A DNA stretch of 64,000 nt from Ipomoea triloba (Eukaryota; Streptophyta; Magnoliopsida; Solanales; Convolvulaceae): the NCBI RefSeq assembly GCF_003576645.1, contig NC_044922.1:20766282-20830281 (forward strand), in the 5' to 3' direction. The notes below the pieces were generated by a model. It was given only the letters and a program-made list of their open reading frames with translations. It was not told where the DNA came from and made no database searches. This document shows, in pieces, positions 33,830 through 43,561 of the stretch. A program made the position numbers and the translations under genes. Each line of letters begins with the position of its first letter. Positions within the stretch are counted from its first letter, which is position 1.

Positions 33830-34146
33830 AGAATCACATCATCGGCGTAATCGTGTTCCGTAGTCAATTGAAGCCCATAATACAATGAATCATTATTATA
33901 CTATGCTAATATAGACAGAAATTGCAACCAAAAAATTGGAATACATAAGACAGTAGTTTTGGGCAGCAGTTTTAGACAGAGTCTTCCCGTTTTTCCAAAA
34001 GCAATGAGACTAGTAGTTGTTAGAGCCACTATTAATTCTTCCTACCTCTAGACGGATTGCAAGATATTGAGGCTCATAAAGAACTTGAGACTACGGAGCT
34101 TAGCTTCAGAAAAAGATCAAGAGAGAGTTGAATGGTTTTCAAAATA
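33830..34146. other. Short intergenic stretch
   Basis: No gene or recognisable repeat is seen. It may be the decayed upstream part of the Helitron helicase that follows. Confidence 0.4.
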
Positions 34147-34971
34147 GATTGCAAACATTGGAGATGGAATTGCAGGGGTTGTATACAATAGTTTATCCGA
34201 GATCGATATTCCATGACACGATTTTCGTTGAAGTGTGGACCCGATCCCATAGTAACTATAGTGGAAAGCGCATTCTCAAGCCTGAGATATGGCATGCTTG
34301 ATGAGTCGCACCCAGAAGGCCAAGCAATAATCTCTCCGACTTTAGATGTCGTTGATCAAATTAATCAGTACGTACATGTGCGACATGAACACTGAAAATG
34401 ACGAACAAATTTAAGTTGTGACTCTTTGTGTAAGGCAGAATCAGACGGTGAAAATCTATCAGAAGTACACATTCTTGAATTCCTAAGTAGTTTGAGCTTG
34501 TTTGGACTTCCTAATCATTCTTTGACATTAAAGGTTGGTGCACCTATTATGTTATTACGGAACATAGACCACTCTTTTGGTCTTTGCAACGGTACGTGTC
34601 TCATTGTCACAAGATTGGCAGATAACATTGTCGAAACAAGCATAGTTAATGGGACACATGAAGAAACCAAAGTTCTTATCCCCCGAATGTCTCTCACTCC
34701 TTCTGATACAAGATTGCCCTTCAAGTTCTAGCGTAAACAATTCCCATTGATGCTCACATATGACATAACTATCAACAAAAGTCATGGTCAAACACTAACT
34801 CATGTTGGGTTATTGCTGAAAAAATCAGTGTTTAATCACGTTCAATTGCACGTGGCTTTTTCCCGAGTGACCCATCCTGATAGCCTAAAGGTGTTAGCTC
34901 TGGACGAGGATAAACAAAATTCTGTTACTACTACCAATGTCATCTACAAAGAAGTTTTCAATAATGTGTAG
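34147..34971 (+). pseudogene. Helitron PIF1-like helicase, C-terminal remnant
   Basis: Motifs of the Helitron helicase tail appear in order: IGDGIAGVVYNSLSEIDIP, AIISPTLDVVDQINQYV, SLCKAESDGENL, LKVGAPIMLLRNID, GLCNGTCLIVTRLA, MSLTPSDTRLPFKF, ITINKSHGQTLTHVGLLL, LHVAFSRV and TTNVIYKEVF. The frame has stops near 34220, 34393-34401 and 34728-34730, plus a shift near 34215. The N-terminal helicase motifs and the Rep domain are absent. It has stood long enough to collect several nonsense changes. No clear Helitron 3' CTRR end was found downstream. Confidence 0.85.
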
Positions 34972-37424
34972 TTAGAACCGGTGATATTATGTTTTTTTTT
35001 TCAAAGAGCACATTTACCCAAGTTATACAAATCTCAAACACTGATATATAAAATTCCCAAAGTTTCAGCACTGGATGCTTACATCTACACATTAACACTA
35101 ATAATTCAACAATTATTTGGTCGAATTTAAGTAAGTATAACATCACAAAACATAATCGATTCAAATCATCTTTTCAATTGCATTATTTAATATTTGATGT
35201 TATAATTTATATAATTATATATCAATCTAAATATTTTTAAAATATTATAACAAATTCATTTTGTAGATCGTGGAAATACTACTTAAAGGAAAAGGCAAAA
35301 TAATACCCAACAAAAATCATAATGAGTATATAATATATATGAGCAATTATGTGATACAAGTAGGTCGGCATATATGCTGATTCTGGGTATTGATAGTAAA
35401 ACGTCATGGGTCCCAGGGGCAACCACGTGAATTCCCGGCTTCTCGAACTGTACCCACCGGATAACCCCATCCTGTCGGCTAACTAATTAACATTTGACTC
35501 AGTCAAGCTCCACTATATCCACTATATATTATATACTGCTAATATCCAACAATCCCCCAAGATATTTCTTATATCGTATTTGAATAATGAAAAGAAATTC
35601 TACTCCGTGACACAATATTATTTTATTTGCGTAAAGTTAATATAAAAACTTATAATAAATGACTAAAGATTAAAATTTAATTGATTAAATATTTTATATA
35701 TTTTCTTTGTCTCATTTCATATGACCCGTCAATTATGTATTAGTTAAATTGTTTTTTTTCCCTTTTTTTTCTAAAAAAATGTTTTCTATACTTTTCAAAT
35801 TTAACTTTCTCTATGTAAATATGTAAATGTGTAAATTTTATTAAAATCAAGTTCCATTATACGAATAGGTCACATAAAATGCAATGGAATAGTTAAAAAA
35901 AAAAATACTAAACATTAATGTGCCATATTGCAATTACTTAATTTTAGAGAGTCCCTCCTGAAAGGGAATTTTATTACTTCTACTTTCATTTTATTCTTTC
36001 CTTTTCTATTATGTTAGGTGATAATTGGTTTTAGGGAAGGTTTGCTAATGATGAATTGCGAAGTTGTTGAGTTTTAGACATAGGGTGTCTTGACCAAACA
36101 GTCTATAACAATGAGAGTTAAGGAAATACGAGAATGAGCTATTTTATTATGAGAAGCAAGGCTAATTAAAATACATTCAGTATTGCCAAGAACTTGTGGT
36201 CAAGTGACATCTGGTTGTACTTTCATATGGAAGGGGTAGGATTGAATCTCAATGAAGGTGATATTAACTTTTTGTGCTTCAATAGGTTGAGAAAGTAATT
36301 ATGAACAGATACTGCACTGTAACAAAGTTTTTAGAAAACGACGTACCTTATCTTCTTCTTTTGGCAAATGGGGCTTGCGCATTAATCTATACTACACTCC
36401 TTGTATTGAGGTCTCCTTCGCTAATTCTCTCTTTTGAATTTTTGACATCTTATATTCCAATAGAAATAATATATATTTCAGGAGTATAAGTGGTATTTTA
36501 CATGAATTTACTAGTAATTGCACATTAGGTTAGTATTTGGTAAAACATTTGGTAAATATTTTGAACAATTTAACAAAGCCTATCGATATAAATTCTGGTT
36601 ACAAGTGTTATATATTTATAATACATACGTGAATTAATCATACTTGATTTGTTTTTTATTCGTGAATTAATCATACTTGTCAGTTGTCATAAACTAATAA
36701 ACTAATAATACTAAATAACATTCGAAGTAAGAAAAATATTTATAATAAATACATCACTGAGGAAACCTTTAAAATTGTACATCTCATCACTTAGTAAACA
36801 TATTATTAAATAAAAACTGAAAACTGAATAGTGAGTGGATCTAGAAGACGTATAAAAGAGTTTTACTATGTTGAATTTTAAATTCTACTTCCTTAGATAT
36901 ATTCATTGATATGATGTGGCAAGTATGAATAAGATATTTTGATTATATGAGTTCAGGAAAAATTATTTACATTAAAAATTTAATAATAGGCACCAGAGAG
37001 TGAAAGTTAAAGTAAATTTGAGGATATATGTAAGTTTTATTTGACACACCAAGCTGAAAAGTTAAAAATATTGTAACTAATAACTTAACAGATAAAATTA
37101 AAATGTTTGATAAAATTAACTGTTGAATAAATTGACAAATTTAAAAAGACATAAAATGATAAACTAACATATTCGAATTTTTATTAATGAAAGGTAGATA
37201 GTGTCATTTTAAAAATTAATAAGGGTAAAAAGAAAAAAAAAATTAAAACTCAATAGCTTATTTATTTTGAAATGCTACTTAGAGTGGTGTTTCAAAATAA
37301 GCTATAATTTTATACTCCTCAATTAAAATCTTACCAAACAGAGCTTATAGCTTATTTTTAGTTAAAATAAACTATAAACTCTAAAATAAGCCCTAGTAGA
37401 GGCACAATATATTTCTATAGGCAA
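34972..37424. other. AT-rich intergenic region
   Basis: No gene is supported. A GC-richer island around 35390-35480 has no clear coding potential. The remainder is AT-rich with many stop codons in all frames. ORFs of 60-70 codons occur but show no composition or motif that would mark them as real. Confidence 0.5.
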
Positions 37425-37670
37425 AAACTGTATGAGACCATCTCATGGATCCTTGTTTGTGGGACAGATTAGGTCAAGATGAAAATGCACATAATACTTA
37501 TGCTGAAAAATGTAATACTAATTAAGAATAAAATATTTATTACTTATATGAGAATGTGTAATACTTTTGAAGAAAAGTATAATACTTTTACATTTTGAAT
37601 TGAAAGTATAATACTTTTATATTTTTCCTAATAAGTATTATATTTTATCTCATAAGTAACAAATACTTGT
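37425..37670. mobile_element. Fragment of the GAGACCRTCTCA MITE family
   Basis: TGTATGAGACCATCTCATGG, then GGGACAGATTAGGTCAAGAT and repeated AATACTT phrases match 46430-46975 and 57725-57905. Only one half is present here. Confidence 0.6.
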
Positions 37671-37679
37671 CAATATGGG

Positions 37680-38784
37680 AAAGCGGGGGGGGGGGGGATG
37701 GGGGGAGAGAGAGAGAGAGAAAAGAGGGGTTTTTATAGTGGTTTGGTTGTTAACGAAGCCTACTCCACTCTTGTTCACAACTTGTGAAGGATTGCACTAT
37801 TGTCTCCATTTATAGTATAATATCTTCCCCAAACATACTCCTTAGATTACAAAGCTAGGCAGCCACACTTTTATAGGTTCTTCAACTTCTTCGAGTTTAC
37901 TCCGCCTCTTTCTACTTTCCTAAGTAGAGGTTGGTTAAAAGGTTGAACTTTTCTCCAACTTGGAAATCTTGGCCTTGAGCTTCTTGAATCAACACTTGAG
38001 TAGCACAAGATTTCCCTAAAAATCTGGATTGAGAGTTTGAGCTTTTTCGAATATTTGCACACTTTTTAAATTCTTGTGAGCTTTTGTTAGCCTATTGCAG
38101 GTATGAAACAGCTGCTCCAAATGGAAGGGAGCTTGGGTATTTATAGGCATGAGATTTGATTCCGTTGGAGGGAAATCAAATTTCAAAACCTATGTCCAGT
38201 GTGTAATATCCGCTAAGTAAAGTTGACCCATGTGGATGTCAGTACCTTGTAGTCGTTTGTCTACTTTAGTGTAAAGACAATTTGTCTTTTGTCTTATACA
38301 AAAGAACATAGCATTTAATGCTCCTTGGGATTGCTTCCTATAATCCGTTTGACAATGATCATCCACAAAATCAAGGCTATGGACAAGACAATATTTCAGA
38401 GAATGTCTTTTAAGTCCTCATGCCTTGAGTGCTCATGAGAATGCTTGACCTTATCATTCTCTCATTATCTCTCGAATGAATCAACTTGATCATTCTGTCT
38501 TGTCTAAGTCTTAAGAGTCTGGCCCTTCCAGTATTCGGCCTTAGGCTTCTTGACTTCTCCCAACTCAGTAAGTCTTCAGCATTTTCGTCTTCAAGTCTTC
38601 GTCCTTGAGCTCTTTTAAGTCTTTGGCTGAGAGTTACCTCTGACTCTGATTTGTCATGACTCGTTGTGACGTACTCTAACAAGTATTCGGCCTATAAGCA
38701 GAAAATAATAAAGACAATGAAATATTTGGGCGGTCTCCTCTAGTCTTTGGTATCATCAAAATCAAGAGCTCGAGATTCCTAACA
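37680..38784 (-). mobile_element. Truncated SIRE-related LTR
   Basis: The minus strand starts TGTTAGGAATCTCGAGCTC at 38784, close to the SIRE LTR start, with TTTTGATGATACCAAAG after it. The far end runs into poly-G and (GA)n at 37684-37722, where the sequence breaks off. ATAGTGGTTTGG and CTACTCCACTCTTG phrases near 37735-37775 correspond to the region next to gag in the intact LTR. No partner LTR is visible. Confidence 0.6.
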
Positions 38785-38904
38785 CTCCGGAAACACTTTA
38801 TTCCTAGATAGTATTACATATTTCACTTTCAGAATGGAGCAGCCTTAAATCTCCAGGTCAACTATCCCACCCAATAAAGTGTCTACAATCCAGTAAGGGG
38901 ATTA

Positions 38905-39030
38905 GTCACTGTGTGAGACGGTGAAAACTTGGGCTACACCCAAAAAAATTACATCTTTCAGTATAAACATTATATTTTTATATTGATCCAATTCAATTCA
39001 ATCCATCTCACGAATAAGAATCTGTGAGAG
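38905..39030. mobile_element. Fragment of the GAGACCRTCTCA MITE family
   Basis: CACTGTGTGAGACGGTGAAA at the left and CATCTCACGAATAAGAATC at the right match ends of the same family. The middle is short, so it is an internally deleted copy. Confidence 0.5.
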
Positions 39031-39573
39031 GTATCACCGCAAATTATATCGTGGATCGCGGTACACAATGGATTGTGGATCGCGCATCAAAACGACATCG
39101 TTTTGATTAATGAAACAGACAGATGAAACAACTTCCCTTCCACGCCATTCACTTTTAGTTCATATACACTACAGACAACTGCAATTACATTTCAACACAA
39201 CTATTGCAGTTACATTTCAACAGAACTGCAGTTACATTTCGATATAACTACAGTTTCATTCGATAATATAAAAACAACAAATGTGAAACTGTTATTCAGT
39301 ATCAGTTCATTTACAGTGCAGTTACATTTCAACACAACTACAGTTACATTTCGATATAACTACAGTTTCATTCGATAATATAAAACACAAATGTGAAACT
39401 ATTATTCAGTATCCGTTCATATACACTGCAGTTACATTTCAACACAACTACAGTTACATTTCGTTATAACTATAGTTTCATTCGATAATATAAAAATAAA
39501 TGTAAGACAATATCTTTTGAGATGAACTAATATCAGTGACCACGGTCCACGGTATAACGACTGAGATATCACA
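39031..39573. mobile_element. MITE copy A upstream of the ALOG gene
   Basis: The left end contains ACCGCAAATTATATCGTGGA; the right end contains CCACGGTCCACGGTATAACG. The interior has about three diverged repeats of a 120-130 bp unit with TGCAGTTACATTTC and CAACACAACTACAGTTAC. The same end phrases occur, inverted, in copy B at 40871-41221. It lies about 250 bp upstream of the ALOG start. Confidence 0.65.
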
Positions 39574-39595
39574 CAAGTGTGAAACTTACGTATAT

Positions 39596-39669
39596 AAAGA
39601 CAACCTTATCTCTGGTCAAGGCGTAGATTACCTATCTAAAGACAACCTTATCTCTGGTCAAGGCGTAGA
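39596..39669. repeat. 42-bp duplication upstream of the ALOG gene
   Basis: AAAGACAACCTTATCTCTGG at 39596 recurs at 39638, 42 bp later, with 32 identical bases before divergence. It has the same period as the suspected gap-closing artefacts, so the distance between MITE A and the gene may be overstated. Confidence 0.85.
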
Positions 39670-39822
39670 ATTTTCAATATCAATTATGATGATATTATTG
39701 TGCCACTCCTTATTGTTGCGCAGTTAGTCTCATGCATTCTATGTCTTCTCTTTAACGTCGCATCTCATCTTTAACTCCTCACCCTCCAACACGTACTCAT
39801 CCGTTGAAAGCTGCAGCGGGAC

Positions 39823-40305
39823 ATGAATTCAATGGCGTCTGCACCAGATCTGAACCGCGTAGACGCTCCGTCGTTGTCATCACCTGCAGCGCCGCCTTTA
39901 AGCCGGTACGAGTCGCAGAAGCGGCGAGACTGGAACACTTTCTTACAGTACCTGCGGAGGAACCACAAACCGCCGCTAACCCTACCCCGGTGCGGCGGAG
40001 ATCACGTGCTTGAGTTCCTCAAGTACCTAGACCAGTTTGGAAAGACGAAGGTGCACGGGAATGGTTGCCCTTATTTGGGGCACCCCAACCCTCCGGCTGT
40101 GTGTAGGTGCCCTTTAAAGCAAGCTTGGGGCAGCTTGGACGCCCTCATCGGACGGCTCAGAGCGGCGTACGAAGAGCACGGTGGGCCACCGGAGTCCAAC
40201 CCGTTTGCCGCGAAAGCCGTGACAGTATATCTTAGGGAGGTAAGACAAACCCAAGCCAAGGCTAGAGGAATAACTTACGATAAAAAGAAGCGGAAATTAA
40301 ACTAG
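39823..40305 (+). CDS. LSH: ALOG/LSH family nuclear regulator
   Basis: This is an intact single-exon frame of 160 residues. The ALOG (DUF640) domain spans about residues 27-150: [18 protein letters not shown], a four-helix core derived from tyrosine-recombinase DNA-binding domains, interrupted by the zinc-ribbon insert with H78, C82, C94 and C96 ([24 protein letters not shown]). The C-terminus carries the nuclear signal KKKRK at 154-158. In Arabidopsis and rice, proteins of this family (LSH1-10, G1/TAWAWA1) act in the nucleus to control organ boundary and meristem maturation. Being intronless and about 160-200 residues is usual for the family. A second Met at residue 4 (39832) could be the true start. 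The paralogue cannot be decided from sequence alone. MITEs of one family flank the gene on both sides. Confidence 0.95.
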   Translation: MNSMASAPDLNRVDAPSLSSPAAPPLSRYESQKRRDWNTFLQYLRRNHKPPLTLPRCGGDHVLEFLKYLDQFGKTKVHGNGCPYLGHPNPPAVCRCPLKQAWGSLDALIGRLRAAYEEHGGPPESNPFAAKAVTVYLREVRQTQAKARGITYDKKKRKLN

Positions 40306-40870
40306 CTAGGTAACTGTTGTTAGGTTACATTGTTTGTTCTCCTTTTGAATGGTTAGTGTTGTTTAGTCTAAATGTTGGTATGTAGTTAATATATAAATAA
40401 AAATAGTCATGTCTTGCTTGAATATATATATATCTCTCAATCTCACCTGTTTTTTAGAGTTAAATTGACAGAAATTTTGTTTTAATTTAGTAATTGAATA
40501 TTTGAATTCATGTTGTCTTTGTAATTCACTACTTGATGATGATATTTGTATTTCCGAAATTCAAAGAAAATGTATTTAATTTGTCAAGCTCAATCCGTTA
40601 GGTGGACTCCATAGTCCATTAGTAATTTAGTATCTTATATTTATTTTTATTTTAATAGATTGCAATGTCTAGTCCCTAGCTTTCATTCCTTACTAATTTC
40701 CGAATTAAACACTTGACACTCTACTAATATTTATATCTAATAATAAAGTATAATTATATTTTCTTACACCAAGCCGACGCCTAACAATTCACAACTGAAT
40801 CAATTTTTCAATTACAAAGCATATGTGTAGTGGGTGTAGGCAGTGTCCAAACAATTTGAAGGCAAATGGG
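40306..40870. other. ALOG 3' flank
   Basis: AT-rich, no gene seen. AATATATAAATAAAAATAG about 85-100 bp after the stop could take part in polyadenylation. Confidence 0.4.
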
Positions 40871-41221
40871 TGATGTATTTGATCAGTCATTATACCGTGG
40901 ACCATGGTTCACAATGCATTGTGCATCATGAGTGATGGTTGATACTGCAGTTGTGTTGAACTGATACTACAGTTGTGTTGAACGGATACTGCAGTTGAGT
41001 TGGAAGGGAACTGCAGTTGCGCGGAACAGAGGTCGTGTCATCCGTCTGGAACTGCAGTTTTGTTGAACTGATACTGCAGTTGAATTGAATGAATGAACGG
41101 TCTCTGTTTCGCACAAATGCATTATCTTTTCAACACAACTGCAGTATCTTTTTTCAACACAACTGCAGTATCTTTTTAATGTATTGTGACCATGGTCCAC
41201 AATATAATTTGCGGTATTTGA
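40871..41221. mobile_element. MITE copy B downstream of the ALOG gene
   Basis: Inverted terminal sequences are easy to see: CCGTGGACCATGGTTCACAA near 40894 pairs with TTGTGACCATGGTCCACAA near 41184-41203. The interior repeats CTGCAGTTGTGTTGAAC several times in one half and its complement in the other, so the element can fold back. It shares outer phrases with copy A (ATTTGCGGTAT, GTCATTATACCGTGG) in reverse orientation. Confidence 0.75.
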
Positions 41222-41773
41222 TGTCTATCAGTTTCTGAATCTTATATTTCGCATGCCGGTTTTTGTTGAATCAAATACGTTTTTCACACCGGGTTTTAAG
41301 GAGCAACAGCTAAATTAACCTATGAGAAAGCGACTACTAACTAACTCCTTTATATATGTTTCGCAATTCCTCTACAAGTTAAACTCTTATCTACTTTATT
41401 AGAATAGCTTAAAAGAGCCTCACAATCACACGTCTTTTGATAGATAAGGAAGTTCTAATTTTAATGACTTTTTTTTTTTTTTGTTGAGAAGTTTAATCTT
41501 TCCAAAAAATAAAAAAAAATAAAAAAAAATTCTCTTATTTATAAAGAGATACTTAAACCAAAGTCCTAACGATATAATTACTTATAGCCAAAAGTCACTT
41601 TTTTTTTTAGTTTAGATTTCTCAAATTTCTTTGATTTATAAAAAAGTCCACAATCATTATTCAAAAGTATGTTATTGTAACAGTAACTCTAAAAAAATCC
41701 ATGATTATTACTAGTATACGCTCAAAGTGAAAGTTACTTTGTAACTCTAACCCTCAAAGTAAAGTGAAACTTA
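41222..41773. other. AT-rich intergenic region
   Basis: No gene seen. There are poly-T and poly-A tracts at 41467-41481 and 41505-41530. Confidence 0.5.
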
Positions 41774-42297
41774 TGGTCCGTTTGGAAAGTAAGAAAATAA
41801 CTTTTGAAAAAATATTTTCTAGAAAATGAGTCGCTTTTAAAAAAAATATTTTCTTTTTCAAGTGTTTGGTTACATTCTCAAAAACTGTCTTAGTATGGTT
41901 AGTTAATTTTTAAAAAAGTTGACATAATTATTTTTAAAATAATTAAAATATACAATGAGTCAATGATGGTGGTGGTAGGAGTAGGATAGTGGTGGATGGT
42001 GGGATGGTAGTGATAGTGGGTGGTGGTGGTAGTGGAGGTAGTGGTGGGGGTGGATTGTGGTGGTGGCGAGTGATCGGTTCTTCTGTTACAAACGGAAAAT
42101 GACTTCCCCTAAAATAAAGGAAAAGTTATTTTTCAGAAAATCAACTCCCTTAAAATAAAGGGGAAGTTATTTTTTAGAAAATCAACTCTATTTTTTATTG
42201 ACCACACCCCTATTTTTAATTGACTTTCATTTTCCCCTCTAGCCAAACACTTAAAAATCGAAAAATAATTTCATTTTCTGAGTATCCAAACACACCC
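41774..42297. mobile_element. MITE-like element with GTCCGTTTGG ends
   Basis: The left end GGTCCGTTTGGAAAGTAAG pairs with the right end ..ATCCAAACACACCCTT. Near the right half, two copies of GGAAAAGTTATTTTTCAGAA-like sequence (42119, 42161) are tandem. The central part holds a G/T-rich simple repeat (41955-42075). No coding sequence. Ends like these are common in plant hAT/PIF-type MITEs; I could not fix the target duplication. Confidence 0.55.
41955..42075. repeat. GGTGGT-rich simple repeat
   Basis: Irregular repeats of GGTGG, GGTAGT and GATGGTGG lie on the plus strand, strongly strand-asymmetric. Confidence 0.85.
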
Positions 42298-42744
42298 TTA
42301 AAACCCCATTAGTGATATTTTTTCACGATTTTTTAAGAGAGTATAGGTGTGTGAAAGAGAAGAACAGTGGAAAGAGAAAATTTAAATCCCTCCTACGAAT
42401 GGTAAGTTTTTTGTGAGTCTTACAAAAAAAAAAAAAAAAAAAAAAAAAAAAGAAGTTAGATGTGTACTACTACACGTTTCACGCACAATGGCACCAGTTG
42501 GCATGACATTGCCCTAATTTTTATTTTTTTTTTCACTTCTGTTTTACCTTTTTCTTTTTTTCTTTTTTCATTCTTTTCTTTCACTCCTCTCTTACATGAC
42601 ACCTCAAAAACCACTCAAAAACTTCACTATTGAGATGACCTTATGACCAAGCCAATTGTAATAACCAACTGCCAGACAACTTAGTTGTAGTTGTTCCAAA
42701 TTCAGATTTCTGCTTACCTATCTAATAGACTGGATCATAATAAG
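42298..42744. other. Intergenic stretch with poly-A tract
   Basis: A run of about 30 A at 42423-42451 and a pyrimidine-rich part at 42520-42600. No gene seen. Confidence 0.5.
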
Positions 42745-42951
42745 ACGTTTGGTCGGGAGGGTGAAATTAAGAAGGAAAAGAATTGTAATTCGGTGGAATT
42801 GTAATTCGGTGGAATTGTAATTTAATGAATAAAGTAAGAATTGAAATTACGTATGCAGTAATGTAGAGATACAAGGAATTGAAAGATAAGAAGTGACAAA
42901 ATGACTAAAATTCACTTATGTAGTGATGTAATAGTAGTAGTAATAGTAGTA

Positions 42952-42989
<38 letters not shown>

Positions 42990-43095
42990 TCTTTCAAATA
43001 ATAATAATAATAATAATAATAATAATTCTTTCAAAGATAATAATAATAATAAGTATAATAATACTAATTATTATTATTATTACTATTATTTCAAA

Positions 43096-43136
<41 letters not shown>

Positions 43137-43362
43137 TTATTTATAAAAAAAAAAAACAAAAAAAAAAAAAACAAAGGGTATGGTATGAGTAGAGGGGAAA
43201 ATGGTCCTTAGACTAACAAAATTCTCCATTGAATTGCCCCATGAATTGCAATTCCTCATTTGGAGGGAATTGCAATTCCACTCTAACCAAACGGTGTAAT
43301 TCAACAACTCATTAAATTGTAATTCCTTTAGATCCAAATTCATTCCAACCAAACACCCCCTA
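42745..43362. mobile_element. MITE-like element with GTTTGGT ends and ATT/TAA microsatellite
   Basis: Left end ACGTTTGGTCGGGAGGG pairs with right end ..CCAACCAAACACCCCCTA. GGAATTGTAATTC phrases near the left recur as complements near the right (GAATTGCAATTCC, TTGTAATTCC). Inside are long (TAA)n/(AAT)n runs at about 42950-43135, then A-rich sequence. Confidence 0.55.
42930..43135. repeat. (TAA)n / (TTA)n compound microsatellite
   Basis: There are GTA/TAG triplets, then TAA triplets, interrupted by TCTTTCAAA-type spacers three times. The runs even switch strand sense (TTATTATTATTA near 43070). Confidence 0.92.
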
Positions 43363-43561
43363 AGTGGGGTGATCTATGCCTATAATCGTGGGGAGAAAAT
43401 GTTTTTTTTTTTTTGAGTTGAAATCCACATGATAATATATATGAGCTCCATTATTATCTCACTGCATGCATAATTTTTACAATAGATATGCCACTCTCAG
43501 GACTTTTAATGGCTTCATTTCTTTAACATACAAACATTAACTACACGAAGCGACCTTAAAC

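Noticed and set aside
42901..43101. ORF over the TAA/ATT microsatellite
   Set aside because: Poly-Asn and poly-Ile come from the triplet repeat; not a gene.
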